This document shows positions 35,301 to 43,206 of a stretch of 64,000 nt of DNA, one piece after another. Source of the stretch: [Actinomadura] parvosata subsp. kistnae (GTDB taxonomy: Bacteria; Actinomycetota; Actinomycetes; Streptosporangiales; Streptosporangiaceae); contig NZ_OOHJ01000022.1 in assembly GCF_900323885.1 (NCBI RefSeq), positions 1,674,001 to 1,738,000 on the forward strand. Reading direction: 5' to 3'. Position 1 is the first letter of the stretch. Each line of letters opens with the position of its first letter. The notes below the pieces were generated by a model that had not been told where the DNA came from, made no database searches, and was given only the letters and a program-made list of their open reading frames with translations. The position numbers and the translations under genes were made by a program.

Positions 35301-35642
35301 CTGCTTGGTCTTGTCGGTGGCCTGGCGCTGGGTCTTGAGCTGGACGAAGCGCCCGCCCCTGCGGCGGTCGGCGACGTACCACGCGGTGAGCGTGCGCTCC
35401 TTGGCGAGCTCGTGGTTGAGCGCGCCGATGCGCTGCACCAGCTCGGCCACCTGGGTGAGCCGGCGGTACTCGGCACTGGTGCCGATGGCGTCGGCCAGCT
35501 GGACGCCGGCGAGCAGCACGCCCACGACCGTGGGGATGAGGATCAGCGCGACCAGCCGGGAGCGCACACGCCAGTTGGCCAGCCGGAACCGTCCGCCTGT
35601 GTACTCCCCTGACCTCGTGTGCCTGGGGTCTTTCGTCCTCAC
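32307..35642 (-). CDS. cvnA: CvnA sensor kinase with very long disordered tail, conservon 3
   Basis: About 1111 residues from GTG 35642 (V-R-T-K; leader GGCGAGAGGTTGCGA). FRLANWRVRSRL precedes the first membrane helix. The NIT-like extracellular region has ELAKERTLTAWYVADRR. The second membrane helix and HAMP are followed by LDHLATRMRRNSENLL, LAELIENAISFSP, NDLGIGM and RRMGLFVVGRLALRHG. The tail of roughly 470 residues is the longest here, rich in FGDQP/FGDKPGFGD and (R/N)WPSF(S/A)EEPP-type repeats. It ends with EEFLPIFSSVGSDWFRRP, GLPRRVPKANLVPG and SPERLRSRLSSFQQG. The glycosyltransferase and aldehyde dehydrogenase genes lie upstream on the same strand. Confidence 0.93.
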   Translation of the reverse strand: MRTKDPRHTRSGEYTGGRFRLANWRVRSRLVALILIPTVVGVLLAGVQLADAIGTSAEYRRLTQVAELVQRIGALNHELAKERTLTAWYVADRRRGGRFVQLKTQRQATDKTKQAVLSAANAIDASHSARVREGVSDTRRWLEGLDSLRDSMVDNVPARASISTYSTMIEIFSGIQADLGDGVSDDGLQGDVAALGSLQRMKEEVSKQQIILIVTLLQPNRRVDSADWADFLGSWNAQQADLASFEAEASKADLDAYHKNVRGLQVDLADAMRQRALAQVRQSNRITDLDVTTNRDLNDWFESTTVTVNAMRKVEGNLAGKIVTTATDLSNTEQRDAIISGALILVLLLLVLVITTRVAGSLVRPLRRLRAEALQVATSRLPDTVRILRESGEGAQIPEVPSIGINTRDEIGEVARAFDEVHREAIRLAGDEAKLRANVNSMFVNLSRRSQTLVERQLQLIEGLEQGEEDEQRLANLFRLDHLATRMRRNSENLLVLAGQEAARKWSEPVPLVDIARASLSEVENYERVQIQIPSGTLIVGPAVTDAVHLLAELIENAISFSPRESKVTVTSTPAEGGVLVTINDLGIGMSQEELAEANWRLANPPVVDVSVSRRMGLFVVGRLALRHGIRVQLSMRETGGLSALVFMPDMLISNGQGLPQQGGQYEAFTSFDPSMFQQQPPSRNGSHPSFDDMPGHIVDTQWPGSVPAPGTGNWPSFGEQPATPDPQPSAFGDQPSVFGDQPAPASGSGFGDSFGDRPGFGDKPGFGDPFGDQQQPKADEPRWPSFSEEPPAVPQQPAAFGEPRWSSFSEEPPAPAAEQPSPFAENRWPSFAEQPPPMQQDDEPRWPSFATEPPPPQPQQDDQRWTSFADPLPRRSLFDAEERQRPQFGDTYRSPFADEPKPADQFEQNGHSGYNPFGPGEYSSQDMTGPLPVVRNSPLEEQSEEFLPIFSSVGSDWFRRPDPEVLQQRHEPEGEHEITAVHPAVPGEPQQPPAASAASSASGKPALPQRKPGQSGVSAPSWSSPADSGFQAAQAAAQPQQAGTTPSGLPRRVPKANLVPGTASLAEPQPTSPAPQISPERLRSRLSSFQQGVRQGRAFTRGEENQQEDK

Positions 35643-35818
35643 TGAGTCTCGCAACCTCTCGCCGGTACGTGCTCGAAGAAAATCAGACACGCGTGGGGCG
35701 CATGGGATTCTGTCCGGCTGGGTAATTGGAACACAACCCGTACCAGATCGGCCAACCGAACATATCCCATCACGCGCACCCAAAGGGGCACTTTGGGTGC
35801 ATATCGCCGTACGTGTTT

Positions 35819-37216
35819 TCAGGCCGGACGGAACGAGTCCCGCTCTACCGGAGCCGCGTGCTTGATCATCAGGTGTCGCGTCACTGAATACTCCTGCACT
35901 GCTTCCTGGCTCATGTCCTTGCCGAACCCGCTGCCCTTCACCCCTCCGTGCGGCGCCTCGCTGGCGATGGGCAGGTGATCATTGATCCAGGTCACACCCA
36001 CATCGAGCCGATGCGAGACGCGCATCGCCCGCCCCACGTCACGTGACCACACCGACGAGGCCAGGCCATATCTAGTGTCGTTGGCCAGCCGGACCGCTTC
36101 GTCCTCTCCATCGAACGGGAGCGCTACCAGAACCGGCCCGAACAGCTCTCCCTGCACGATCTCGCTGGTCTGTGCGACATCCGTCACAAGGGTAGGCGGG
36201 TAGAAAAAGCCGGGGCCCCCAATTGGGGAGCCGCCGTGCAGCACCCGCCCGCCGGCCCGCTGCACGAACCCGTGCACCCGCTCCCGGTGCGCCGCGGAGA
36301 TCAGCGGGCCGATGTCGGTGGCCGGGTCCCAGGGGTCGCCGACCGAGATTTCGGCAAGAGTTGCCCGAAGCGCCTCCACGGCTTCGCCGTAGATCTGCCG
36401 GGCGACGTAGACGCGGGTGGCCGCCGTGCAGTCCTGCCCGGTGTTGTACGTCGCCCCCATGGCCACGCCCCTGGCCATCTCCGCCAGGTCCGCGTCCTCG
36501 AACACCAGCGCCGGCGCCTTGCCGCCGAGCTCGAGGTGGACCCGCTTGAGCGTGGCCGCCGCGCCGCTCATCACGGCGCGGCCGGTCTCCGTCGAGCCGG
36601 TGACGCTGACCATGTCCACGCCGGGGTCGGTGACCAGCGCCTGGCCGGCCTCGGCGTCCCCGGTGATCGCCTGGACGAGGTGGTCGGGCGCGCCCGCCTT
36701 GGCGAACAGCTCGGCCAGGCGCAGCGTCGTGCGCGGCGTCTGCGGCGCCGGCTTGATCACCACGGCGTTGCCCGCGGCGACGGCCGGGCCGACCTTCCAG
36801 ACGGCCATGACGAACGGGAAGTTCCACGGCGCGATCGACCCCACCACCCCGACGGGACGGCGCTGCAGGACCGAGGTGTAGCCGGGGCTGAACACCCCGG
36901 CGCCGGTGCCCTCCAGCGAGCGGGCCGCCCCGGCGAAGAAGCGCAGGTTGTCCACGGCGAACGGCAGCTCGCCGTCCCTGAACACCGCGGCCGGCTTGCC
37001 GGTCTCCTCCACTTCGAGCCTGGTCAGCTCCTCGGCGTCGGCCTCCACCAGGTCGGCCACGCGCAGCAGCAGCCGCTGGCGCTCGGCGGGCGTGGTCTGC
37101 GACCACTCCTCGAACGCGGCGCGGGCGGCCCGTACGGCCGACGCCACACCCTCCACCGGCGTATCCGGAATTTCGGCACACGGGAGGCCGGTGGCGGGGT
37201 TGATCAGTTCGCGCAT
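35819..37216 (-). CDS. Aldehyde dehydrogenase, gamma-aminobutyraldehyde dehydrogenase-like
   Basis: A 465-residue aldehyde dehydrogenase. IAPWNFPFVMAVWK (about 128), KPAPQTPRTTL, FT-type motif VTGSTETGRAV, catalytic Glu229 (HLELGGKAP) and Cys263 (NTGQDCTAATRVYV) are present. The end GVKGSGFGKDMSQEAVQEYS with INDHLPIASEAPHGG resembles aminobutyraldehyde dehydrogenases of putrescine breakdown. A polyamine-type importer at 39256-43064 supports that role. It lies 44 bases after the glycosyltransferase and 176 bases before cvnA-3 on the same strand. Substrate assignment is by motif memory. Confidence 0.87.
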   Translation of the reverse strand: MRELINPATGLPCAEIPDTPVEGVASAVRAARAAFEEWSQTTPAERQRLLLRVADLVEADAEELTRLEVEETGKPAAVFRDGELPFAVDNLRFFAGAARSLEGTGAGVFSPGYTSVLQRRPVGVVGSIAPWNFPFVMAVWKVGPAVAAGNAVVIKPAPQTPRTTLRLAELFAKAGAPDHLVQAITGDAEAGQALVTDPGVDMVSVTGSTETGRAVMSGAAATLKRVHLELGGKAPALVFEDADLAEMARGVAMGATYNTGQDCTAATRVYVARQIYGEAVEALRATLAEISVGDPWDPATDIGPLISAAHRERVHGFVQRAGGRVLHGGSPIGGPGFFYPPTLVTDVAQTSEIVQGELFGPVLVALPFDGEDEAVRLANDTRYGLASSVWSRDVGRAMRVSHRLDVGVTWINDHLPIASEAPHGGVKGSGFGKDMSQEAVQEYSVTRHLMIKHAAPVERDSFRPA

Positions 37217-37259
37217 CAGGAAGACTTCATCTCTCAGGGTCGTGCTCAGGACTGCGTGA

Positions 37260-38531
37260 CTACTGGCCGAGCTGCTCGATCAGGTCGGCGGCCTTGCGCA
37301 GGCCGTCGCGGCGCCGGATCTCCTCGCCCGCGGCGGCGAGCCGCGCCCGCAGCTCGGTGTCGCCGAGCAGCTTGGCGACCGCCCCCTTCAGCTCCTCGTC
37401 GGTGAAGGTGTAGGTCGAGAGCCTGACACCATAGCCGAGTTCATCGACCCTCTGGGCGTTGTCGTACTGGTCCCAGAACAGCGGCAGCAGGATCATCGGC
37501 TTGCCGAAGTGCAGCGCCTCGGTGGTCGTGTTGTTGCCGCCATGGGTGATGACCAAGTCACACAATGGGATGATCTTAGTCTGCGGAAGGAACTCCGCGC
37601 CCCACATGTTGTCGGCCAGCTTGATCTCCTCGTGCAGCGGGCCCTTGGAGACGATGTACTGGTGCGGGGTCGTGGCCAGCACGTCGATCACCCGCTGCAT
37701 CAGCTCCACGTCGGAGGAGCCGAGCGAGCCCAGCGAGAAGTAGATCAGGGCCTCGCCGTTGCGCTCGAAGGGCAGTGTGAAGTCCTCGTCGGTCTCGCGC
37801 ACGGAGGAGTCGAGGCGGTGCCAGGTCGGGCCGAGGGGGCGCCGGTCGGTGTAGTCGAGGATCTCCGGGTAGACGTAGAGGTTCAGGTCGCCCTCGTGGA
37901 TGAAGTCGAGGTCGGGCAGCGGCTCGGTGCCCTGCTCGACGCACCACTCGTTGAAGGCGGACCAGAGCTCGCGGTGGGTGCGGTCGTACTCGGCGCGGAA
38001 GGCGTCCCACTCGGAGCGGTCGTCGGCGGGCAGGCCGGAGAAGACCGGCGGGATGTTCTCGCCGCGCATCTCCAGCGGCTGGCAGGAGACGATGCGGACG
38101 AACTTCTTGCCCGCGGTGAGCAGCGCCGGGAAGGTGATCACGTTGTCCTCGATGATCACGTCGGGGTTCACGCGTTCGATGATGGCCTTGAGCTGCGGCT
38201 CGCAGTACTTGACGCCGTCGATCAAGCTCTCCCAGATGGGCTTGGTGACGGTCTCCTGCTGCTCCAGGGTGGACTTGCGGTACTCCGGCGCGGTCTCACG
38301 GATGAAGTCCTTCCAGAACTGGCCGGGGTCCTGCTCCTGCTCCTCCTCGGCCGGCGGGGCCAGGTCGACCAGGTCCTCCTCGAAGCCGAGCGCTTCGAGC
38401 TTGCCCTTCCAGGACGCCTCCGCCGCGAAGACGACGCGGTGGCCGCGGCGGCGCAGGATGTCACCGATGCCGATGGAGTTGTTGGTGGGACCGTAGGCGC
38501 TTTCCGGCATGAACAGGAACGTGAGAGACAT
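37260..38531 (-). CDS. GT1-family (MGT-like) glycosyltransferase
   Basis: A 423-residue GT-B enzyme. The N-terminal acceptor half starts MSLTFLFMPESAYGPTNNSI. The C-terminal half has the nucleotide-sugar site IYFSLGSLGS, CDLVITHGGNNTTTEALHFG and PLFWDQYDNAQRV. This matches UDP-sugar-dependent glycosyltransferases of natural products or macrolide inactivation. It has an unusually acidic stretch (PPAEEEQEQDPGQF). The start is ATG 38531 with CCGGAG upstream. It is divergent from a TetR gene with a palindrome between them. The acceptor is unknown. Confidence 0.87.
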   Translation of the reverse strand: MSLTFLFMPESAYGPTNNSIGIGDILRRRGHRVVFAAEASWKGKLEALGFEEDLVDLAPPAEEEQEQDPGQFWKDFIRETAPEYRKSTLEQQETVTKPIWESLIDGVKYCEPQLKAIIERVNPDVIIEDNVITFPALLTAGKKFVRIVSCQPLEMRGENIPPVFSGLPADDRSEWDAFRAEYDRTHRELWSAFNEWCVEQGTEPLPDLDFIHEGDLNLYVYPEILDYTDRRPLGPTWHRLDSSVRETDEDFTLPFERNGEALIYFSLGSLGSSDVELMQRVIDVLATTPHQYIVSKGPLHEEIKLADNMWGAEFLPQTKIIPLCDLVITHGGNNTTTEALHFGKPMILLPLFWDQYDNAQRVDELGYGVRLSTYTFTDEELKGAVAKLLGDTELRARLAAAGEEIRRRDGLRKAADLIEQLGQ

Positions 38532-38556
38532 GGCGACTCCGGGGGAACTCGTCAAT

Positions 38557-38572
38557 TTGAAGAGGAATTCAA
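38557..38572. promoter_or_regulatory. TTGAA-N6-TTCAA palindrome, glycosyltransferase/TetR gap
   Basis: TTGAA and TTCAA are separated by GAGGAA, 26 bases before the glycosyltransferase start and about 70 before tetR. The same architecture occurs at 43210-43225. It is a candidate operator for the TetR at 38642. Confidence 0.5.
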
Positions 38573-38641
38573 AAACTGATCTAGCGTGAAGGTCAACTTA
38601 AGGGCACTATGGTCACGGCTAACTGAACAGCAGCCGAACGA

Positions 38642-39262
38642 GTGAAGGTGGTGAGGGTGGCTCAGCGCAAAAGCCGCGACGATCGGCGGCTCGACCTGAT
38701 CGAGGCCGCACGCAGGGCCATCATCCGCCATGGCATCGACGGTGTACAGCTCTCGCACGTCGCCGAGGAGGCGGGCCTGACCTCGGGCGCCGTCCTCTAC
38801 CACTACCCCGACCTCAGCGAGTTGCTCGTCGAGGCGCAGCACGCCGGCATGGAACGTTTCTACGAGCAGCGGCTGCGCCAGCTCGCCACGCTCACCGACC
38901 CCGTCGAGAAGCTGGTGGTCACCATCAGGTCGGGGCTGCCGACCGGGCCGCTCGACCCCGACGTGCGGCTGCTGAACGAGCTGGGCGGGGCCGCGGGCCG
39001 CAACCGCGTCTACGGCGTGCTGCTCACCTCCCTGTACGACCGGCAGGTGTCGATGTACCAGGCGATCCTCGACACCGGGGCGGCGCTGGGCGTGTTCAGG
39101 CTGAGCGCCGACTCGGTGACGATCGCCCGCAACCTGGTGGCCCTGGAGGACGCGTACGGCTACCGCATCACGGCCAGGCACCCCCTGATCGGGCCCGGCG
39201 AGGCGGCCGAGCTCATCCTGTCCTATGCCCGCGCGGCCACGGGCAACGACCTGAATCACTGA
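38642..39262 (+). CDS. TetR-family regulator
   Basis: About 206 residues. The DNA-binding domain is VQLSHVAEEAGLTSGAVLYHYPDLSELL with AARRAIIRHGIDG before it, followed by a helical regulatory domain with a TetR_C6-type look. In-frame GTG codons at 38642, 38648, 38651 and 38657 make the exact start uncertain. Its 3' end overlaps the importer ATPase gene on the other strand by seven bases. It probably controls the divergent glycosyltransferase and perhaps the polyamine/aminosugar genes. Confidence 0.87.
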   Translation: MKVVRVAQRKSRDDRRLDLIEAARRAIIRHGIDGVQLSHVAEEAGLTSGAVLYHYPDLSELLVEAQHAGMERFYEQRLRQLATLTDPVEKLVVTIRSGLPTGPLDPDVRLLNELGGAAGRNRVYGVLLTSLYDRQVSMYQAILDTGAALGVFRLSADSVTIARNLVALEDAYGYRITARHPLIGPGEAAELILSYARAATGNDLNH

Positions 39263-40305
39263 TCGGCCGCCATGATGACGGCGTCCTCGGCGTTCCAGCG
39301 CACCTTGACCTTGGCGCCGGGACGCACGGAGGCGGCTCCCTGCACGGCGACGAGCACCGGCTTGGGGTGGCCGGGCACGTCCACGGAGATGTGCGAGACG
39401 CCGCCGTAGAAGCTGACGTCGAGCACCTCTCCGGCCAGGCCGCGGGTGGCGCTCGCGTCGGCCAGCTCGATCTTCTCGGGCCGCACCGCGAGCAGCGCGC
39501 CCGTGCCGGCCTCCAGCTCCTCCAGCGGGGTGCCGGCCAGCATGCCGAACTTCTCGCTCTTGATCCCGTCGAGGCCGCTGGCCTCGCCGCTGAAGAGGTT
39601 GTTGGCGCCGACGAAGTCGGCCACGAACGGCGAGCGCGGGCGCTCGTACAGCGAGATCGGCTCGTCCACCTGGCGCACGGTGCCGCGGTCGAAGACCGCG
39701 ATGCGGTCGGCCAGCGACATGGCCTCCTCCTGGTCGTGCGTGACGACCACGAACGTGATGCCCACCTCGTGCTGCAGCCGCTTGAGCTCCAGCTGCATGT
39801 CGGCGCGGACCTTCTTGTCGAGGGCCGACAGCGGCTCGTCGAGCAGCAGCAGCCGGGGCCGCTTGACGATGGAGCGGGCCAGCGCCACCCGCTGCCGCTG
39901 CCCGCCGGAGAGCTGGGCGGGCCGGCGCGCGGCGTGCGCGGACAGCCCGACGGTCTCCAGCACCTCGCCCACGCGCTGCTTGATCTCCTGGCGGGGCAGC
40001 TTCTCCCGCTCCAGCCCGTAGGCCACGTTCTTGGCCACGGTCATGTGCGGGAACAGGGCGTAGGACTGGAACATGAGGCTGATCGGCCGCCGGTTCGGCG
40101 GCCTGGACAGCAGGTCCTCGCCGTCGAGCGTGACCTTGCCCGCGTCGGGCGTCTCGAACCCGGCGATGATGCGCAGCAGCGTGGTCTTACCGCAGCCGGA
40201 GGGGCCGAGCAGGGCGAAGAACTCGCCCTGGCCGATCTCCAGCGAGACGTCGTCGAGCGCGGTGACGTCCCCGAACCTGCGGGAGATCCCGTCAATCTTG
40301 AGCAC
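39256..40305 (-). CDS. Spermidine/putrescine-type ABC importer ATPase
   Basis: A 349-residue ATPase: Walker A GPSGCGKTT (about 34), LSGGQRQRVALARSIVK, Walker B LLLLDEPLSALD, H-loop VTHDQEEAMSLADR, then a C-terminal TOBE-type region (FVGANNLFSG, LAVRPEKIEL). This is the PotA pattern. GTG 40305 overlaps the permease gene by 14 bases. Last gene in the order binding protein, permease, permease, ATPase. Confidence 0.9.
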   Translation of the reverse strand: MLKIDGISRRFGDVTALDDVSLEIGQGEFFALLGPSGCGKTTLLRIIAGFETPDAGKVTLDGEDLLSRPPNRRPISLMFQSYALFPHMTVAKNVAYGLEREKLPRQEIKQRVGEVLETVGLSAHAARRPAQLSGGQRQRVALARSIVKRPRLLLLDEPLSALDKKVRADMQLELKRLQHEVGITFVVVTHDQEEAMSLADRIAVFDRGTVRQVDEPISLYERPRSPFVADFVGANNLFSGEASGLDGIKSEKFGMLAGTPLEELEAGTGALLAVRPEKIELADASATRGLAGEVLDVSFYGGVSHISVDVPGHPKPVLVAVQGAASVRPGAKVKVRWNAEDAVIMAADQ

Positions 40306-41071
40306 GCGTCTCCCCGATCTTGGTCAGGCGCTGCCCGGCGATCACGGCCGTGAAGCTCACGAGGAGCAGGATCGCGGCCAGCGCGTTGATCTTCGGGGTG
40401 ACCCCGAATCGGATCATTGAGTAGATGACGATCGGCAGCGTCTGGTCGTTGTTGCCGATTGTGAAGAAGGCGATCACGAACTCGTCCAGCGACAGCGTGA
40501 ACGCCAGCATCGCCCCCGCCACGATGCCCGGCATGAGCTGCGGCAGGGTGACCTTCATGAACGTCGTCACCGGCCCCGCCCCGAGGTCGCGCGACGCCTC
40601 CTCCAGCGAGGTGTCGGTGCCGGTCAGCCGGGTGCGCACGACGGCCGCGACGAACGCCATCGCGAACAGGCCGTGGGCCAGCACCACGGAGTACAGGCCG
40701 AGCGTGAGCTGGATCGTCCCGTAGAAGACCAGCAGCCCGATGGCGAGCACCAGGTCGGGCAGCACGGCGGGCATGAGCGCCAGCGCGTCCATGATCTTGG
40801 ACTTGGTGTACCTGGCCAGGCCGACGGCCATCATCGTGCCGAGCACGGTGGCGATCACGGTGGAACCGGTGGCCACGATGAGCGTGTTGACCAGGCCGTC
40901 CCTGATCCGCTCGTCCTCGGCCAGCACGCCGTACCACTTGAGGCTGAAGCCGTCGAAGCTGTAGGCGGACTCGCCGGAGTTGAACGACATGACGACGAGC
41001 ACGACGATCGGCAGGTACAGGAAGACGAACGTGAGCCAGAACGGCACGTACAGCAGCTTCGGTCTACGCAC
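40292..41071 (-). CDS. Spermidine/putrescine-type ABC importer permease (PotC-like)
   Basis: A 259-residue permease with six hydrophobic segments. LEEASRDLGAGPVTTFMKVTLPQLMPGI is the coupling loop, and FNSGESAYSFDGFSLKWY near the start is typical of PotC/YdcV-type subunits. GTG 41071 overlaps the previous gene by eight bases. Confidence 0.89.
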   Translation of the reverse strand: MRRPKLLYVPFWLTFVFLYLPIVVLVVMSFNSGESAYSFDGFSLKWYGVLAEDERIRDGLVNTLIVATGSTVIATVLGTMMAVGLARYTKSKIMDALALMPAVLPDLVLAIGLLVFYGTIQLTLGLYSVVLAHGLFAMAFVAAVVRTRLTGTDTSLEEASRDLGAGPVTTFMKVTLPQLMPGIVAGAMLAFTLSLDEFVIAFFTIGNNDQTLPIVIYSMIRFGVTPKINALAAILLLVSFTAVIAGQRLTKIGETRAQD

Positions 41072-41930
41072 GGCGCGCCGCCCAGGCCTGCACGATGAGC
41101 AGCACGACCAGCACCGCGATGAGCGCCAGCGACAGCGTGGCCCCGAACGGCCAGTCGCGCGCCGACAGGAACTGGTTCCTGATGAGGTTGCCGACCATGA
41201 TCGACTTGTTGCCGCCCAGCATCTCGGGGATGACGAAGTTGCCGAAGCTCGGCACGAACACGAACAGGCTGCCGGTCAGCACGCCCGGCACCGTCAGCGG
41301 CAGCGTCACCTTGCGGAACGTGGTGAACCCCGACGCCCCGAGATTGGCCGACGCCTCGCGGAGCTGCGGGTCGAGCTTCTCGATCGCGGCGTACAGCGGC
41401 AGCACCATCAGCGGCAGGTACGAGTACAGCAGCCCCGCCACGATCGTGCCCTGGTTGTAGAGCAGCTCGTACGGCCCCAGCCCCACCTTCGCCAGCGCCG
41501 AGTTCACCAGCCCTGGCCCGCTGAGCAGGATCGTCCAGGCGTAGACCCGGATGATGAAGTTCGTCCAGAACGGCAGCACGATCGCCACCAGCGCCAGCGT
41601 CTTCCACTTCTTGGGCAGCTGCGCGATCAGGTACGCCGTCGGGTACCCGATGAGCAGCGCGACCAGCGTGGTGATCGCGGCGATCTTCAGCGAGTCGAGC
41701 AGCACGCTCAGGTAGAGCGGGTCGAACAGGCGCTCGAAGTTCTCGGTGGTGAACTCGTAGACGACACCGCCGAAGCGCCCCCGCTGGAAGACGGTGTAGC
41801 TGAACACCAGTGCCAGCGGCACCAGCATGAGCACGACCAGGTACGCGAGCCCTGGTGACAGGAAAACGAACGCGCCCAGCCAGCGTCCGCGGGGGCGGGA
41901 CACTGGCTGGGTCTTGACCTCGGACTTCAC
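41064..41930 (-). CDS. Spermidine/putrescine-type ABC importer permease (PotB-like)
   Basis: A 288-residue permease with an N-terminal cytoplasmic stretch, FVFLSPGLAYLVVLMLVPLA as first membrane helix, and LREASANLGASGFTTFRKVTLP as ATPase-coupling loop. GTG start 41930 lies 12 bases after the binding-protein gene. Confidence 0.89.
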   Translation of the reverse strand: MKSEVKTQPVSRPRGRWLGAFVFLSPGLAYLVVLMLVPLALVFSYTVFQRGRFGGVVYEFTTENFERLFDPLYLSVLLDSLKIAAITTLVALLIGYPTAYLIAQLPKKWKTLALVAIVLPFWTNFIIRVYAWTILLSGPGLVNSALAKVGLGPYELLYNQGTIVAGLLYSYLPLMVLPLYAAIEKLDPQLREASANLGASGFTTFRKVTLPLTVPGVLTGSLFVFVPSFGNFVIPEMLGGNKSIMVGNLIRNQFLSARDWPFGATLSLALIAVLVVLLIVQAWAARRA

Positions 41931-41942
41931 AGCGGCAAAGGC

Positions 41943-43064
41943 TCAGCTGGCCGTGACGTCCTGCTGGAGCCGGGTGTACTTGGTCGACGCCTGGCCCAGG
42001 TCGATGGCGGCCTCACCGTTGAGCAGCTCGGCCGGCGTGGTGCCGAGGAGCGAGCCCTTGGCGATCTTGACCTGCTCCATGGCGGCCTTGTTCGGCACCT
42101 TGTAGTTGATGTTCTCGGCGGCCCAGGAGTGGATCTCGGGGCTGAGGATGTAGTTGATCAGGGCGTGCGCGGCCTCCTTGTTCTTGGAGGACTTCATGAT
42201 CACCATGGTGTCCACCCAGAGGTCGCTGCCCTCCTTCGGCACCGCGAACTTGATGTTGCCCTTGGGGTCGGTGGTGGGGCACCAGCCGTCCCACGCCTCG
42301 GCCATCACGGCCTCACCCGACACCAGCCGGTCACCGAAGGTGGTGTCGTCGTAGCGCAGCAGGTGCGGCTTCTGCGCCATGAGCAGCTCCTTGGCCTTCT
42401 CGAGCTCCTCGTCCTTGTCGGTGTTGATCGAGTAGCCGAGCGACTTGAGCGCGGGCAGCGCGAGCCAGCGCTCGGTGGCCAGCATGGTGACCTTCTTGTC
42501 GGCCCAGGCCGGGGGCTTCAGCAGATCGTTCCAACTCTTCGGCTCGGACTTCACCAGGTCGCTGCGGTAGCAGATGCCCGTCGTGCCCCAGGTGTAGGGC
42601 ACGGAGTACTTGTTGCCCTTGTCGTAGGAGAGCTGCGTGGCCTCGGGGTAGAGGTTGGCCAGGTTGGGGATCAGCTCGTGGTGGATCGGCTCCAGCAGGC
42701 CCTGCTCGTTGAGCGCCTGGGCGTACTGGCCGGAGACGAACGCCACGTCGATACCGCTGTCACCGGGGGCGGTGAGCTTGGTCATCGCGACCTCGTTGGT
42801 GTCGTGCAGCTGGATCTGCACGTTCTTGATCTTGAGCTTCTCCATGGCCTTCTGGGGGAGCTCCTTGGGCGTGTAACCGTCCCAGACCGTGATCTGCAGG
42901 GACTGCTGCGACAGGTCCGCGTTGGGCTTGAGCTGGTCGGCCGCCGCCGGCGCCTGGTCAGCTGAGCTTGACGACGACCCACCCCCGCACGCCGCGACGG
43001 CAAGCGCGAGTCCGGCCGCCGCCGCGGCGGCCGGGAGACGACGGGTGAACCGGGTACGGGACAC
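41943..43064 (-). CDS. Spermidine/putrescine-type binding lipoprotein (PotD-like)
   Basis: A 373-residue lipoprotein. The signal peptide ends at lipobox VAAC (Cys about 26) and a Ser-rich linker follows. The type-2 binding domain carries VWDGYTPKELPQ, YTWGTTGICYRSDLV and AEAWDGWCPTTDPKG, typical of extracellular solute-binding proteins of the polyamine family. GTG 43064 has AAGGAG upstream. Divergent from the glucosamine-kinase-like gene. Confidence 0.88.
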   Translation of the reverse strand: MSRTRFTRRLPAAAAAAGLALAVAACGGGSSSSSADQAPAAADQLKPNADLSQQSLQITVWDGYTPKELPQKAMEKLKIKNVQIQLHDTNEVAMTKLTAPGDSGIDVAFVSGQYAQALNEQGLLEPIHHELIPNLANLYPEATQLSYDKGNKYSVPYTWGTTGICYRSDLVKSEPKSWNDLLKPPAWADKKVTMLATERWLALPALKSLGYSINTDKDEELEKAKELLMAQKPHLLRYDDTTFGDRLVSGEAVMAEAWDGWCPTTDPKGNIKFAVPKEGSDLWVDTMVIMKSSKNKEAAHALINYILSPEIHSWAAENINYKVPNKAAMEQVKIAKGSLLGTTPAELLNGEAAIDLGQASTKYTRLQQDVTAS

Positions 43065-43100
43065 GGCCGCTACTCCTTCTGAAATTTGTGCTGTTTGAGG

Positions 43101-43112
43101 GGTCGCGCGACC
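43101..43112. promoter_or_regulatory. Palindrome in the potD-like/kinase divergent gap
   Basis: GGTCGCGCGACC is a perfect 12-base palindrome about 37 bases upstream of the binding-protein start. It is a candidate regulator site; high GC makes chance occurrence possible. Confidence 0.3.
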
Positions 43113-43206
43113 TTACCGGACACAGCGGACCAGACCAGGAGTGTTGCAGCAGAAATCAACATGAGCAAGACTTTTGATGACATTGCTACCTGGAAGTTTG
43201 GTCCAC

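Noticed and set aside
32694..35612. A 972-codon open frame on the plus strand opposite cvnA-3
   Set aside because: Antisense shadow of a very GC-rich gene; composition is low-complexity (Arg/Gly/Ala/Val/Asp/Leu) and no domain is recognisable. Similar shadows exist opposite cvnA-4 (47347-49371), cvnA-2 (13210-14949) and cvnA-1 (25-1455).
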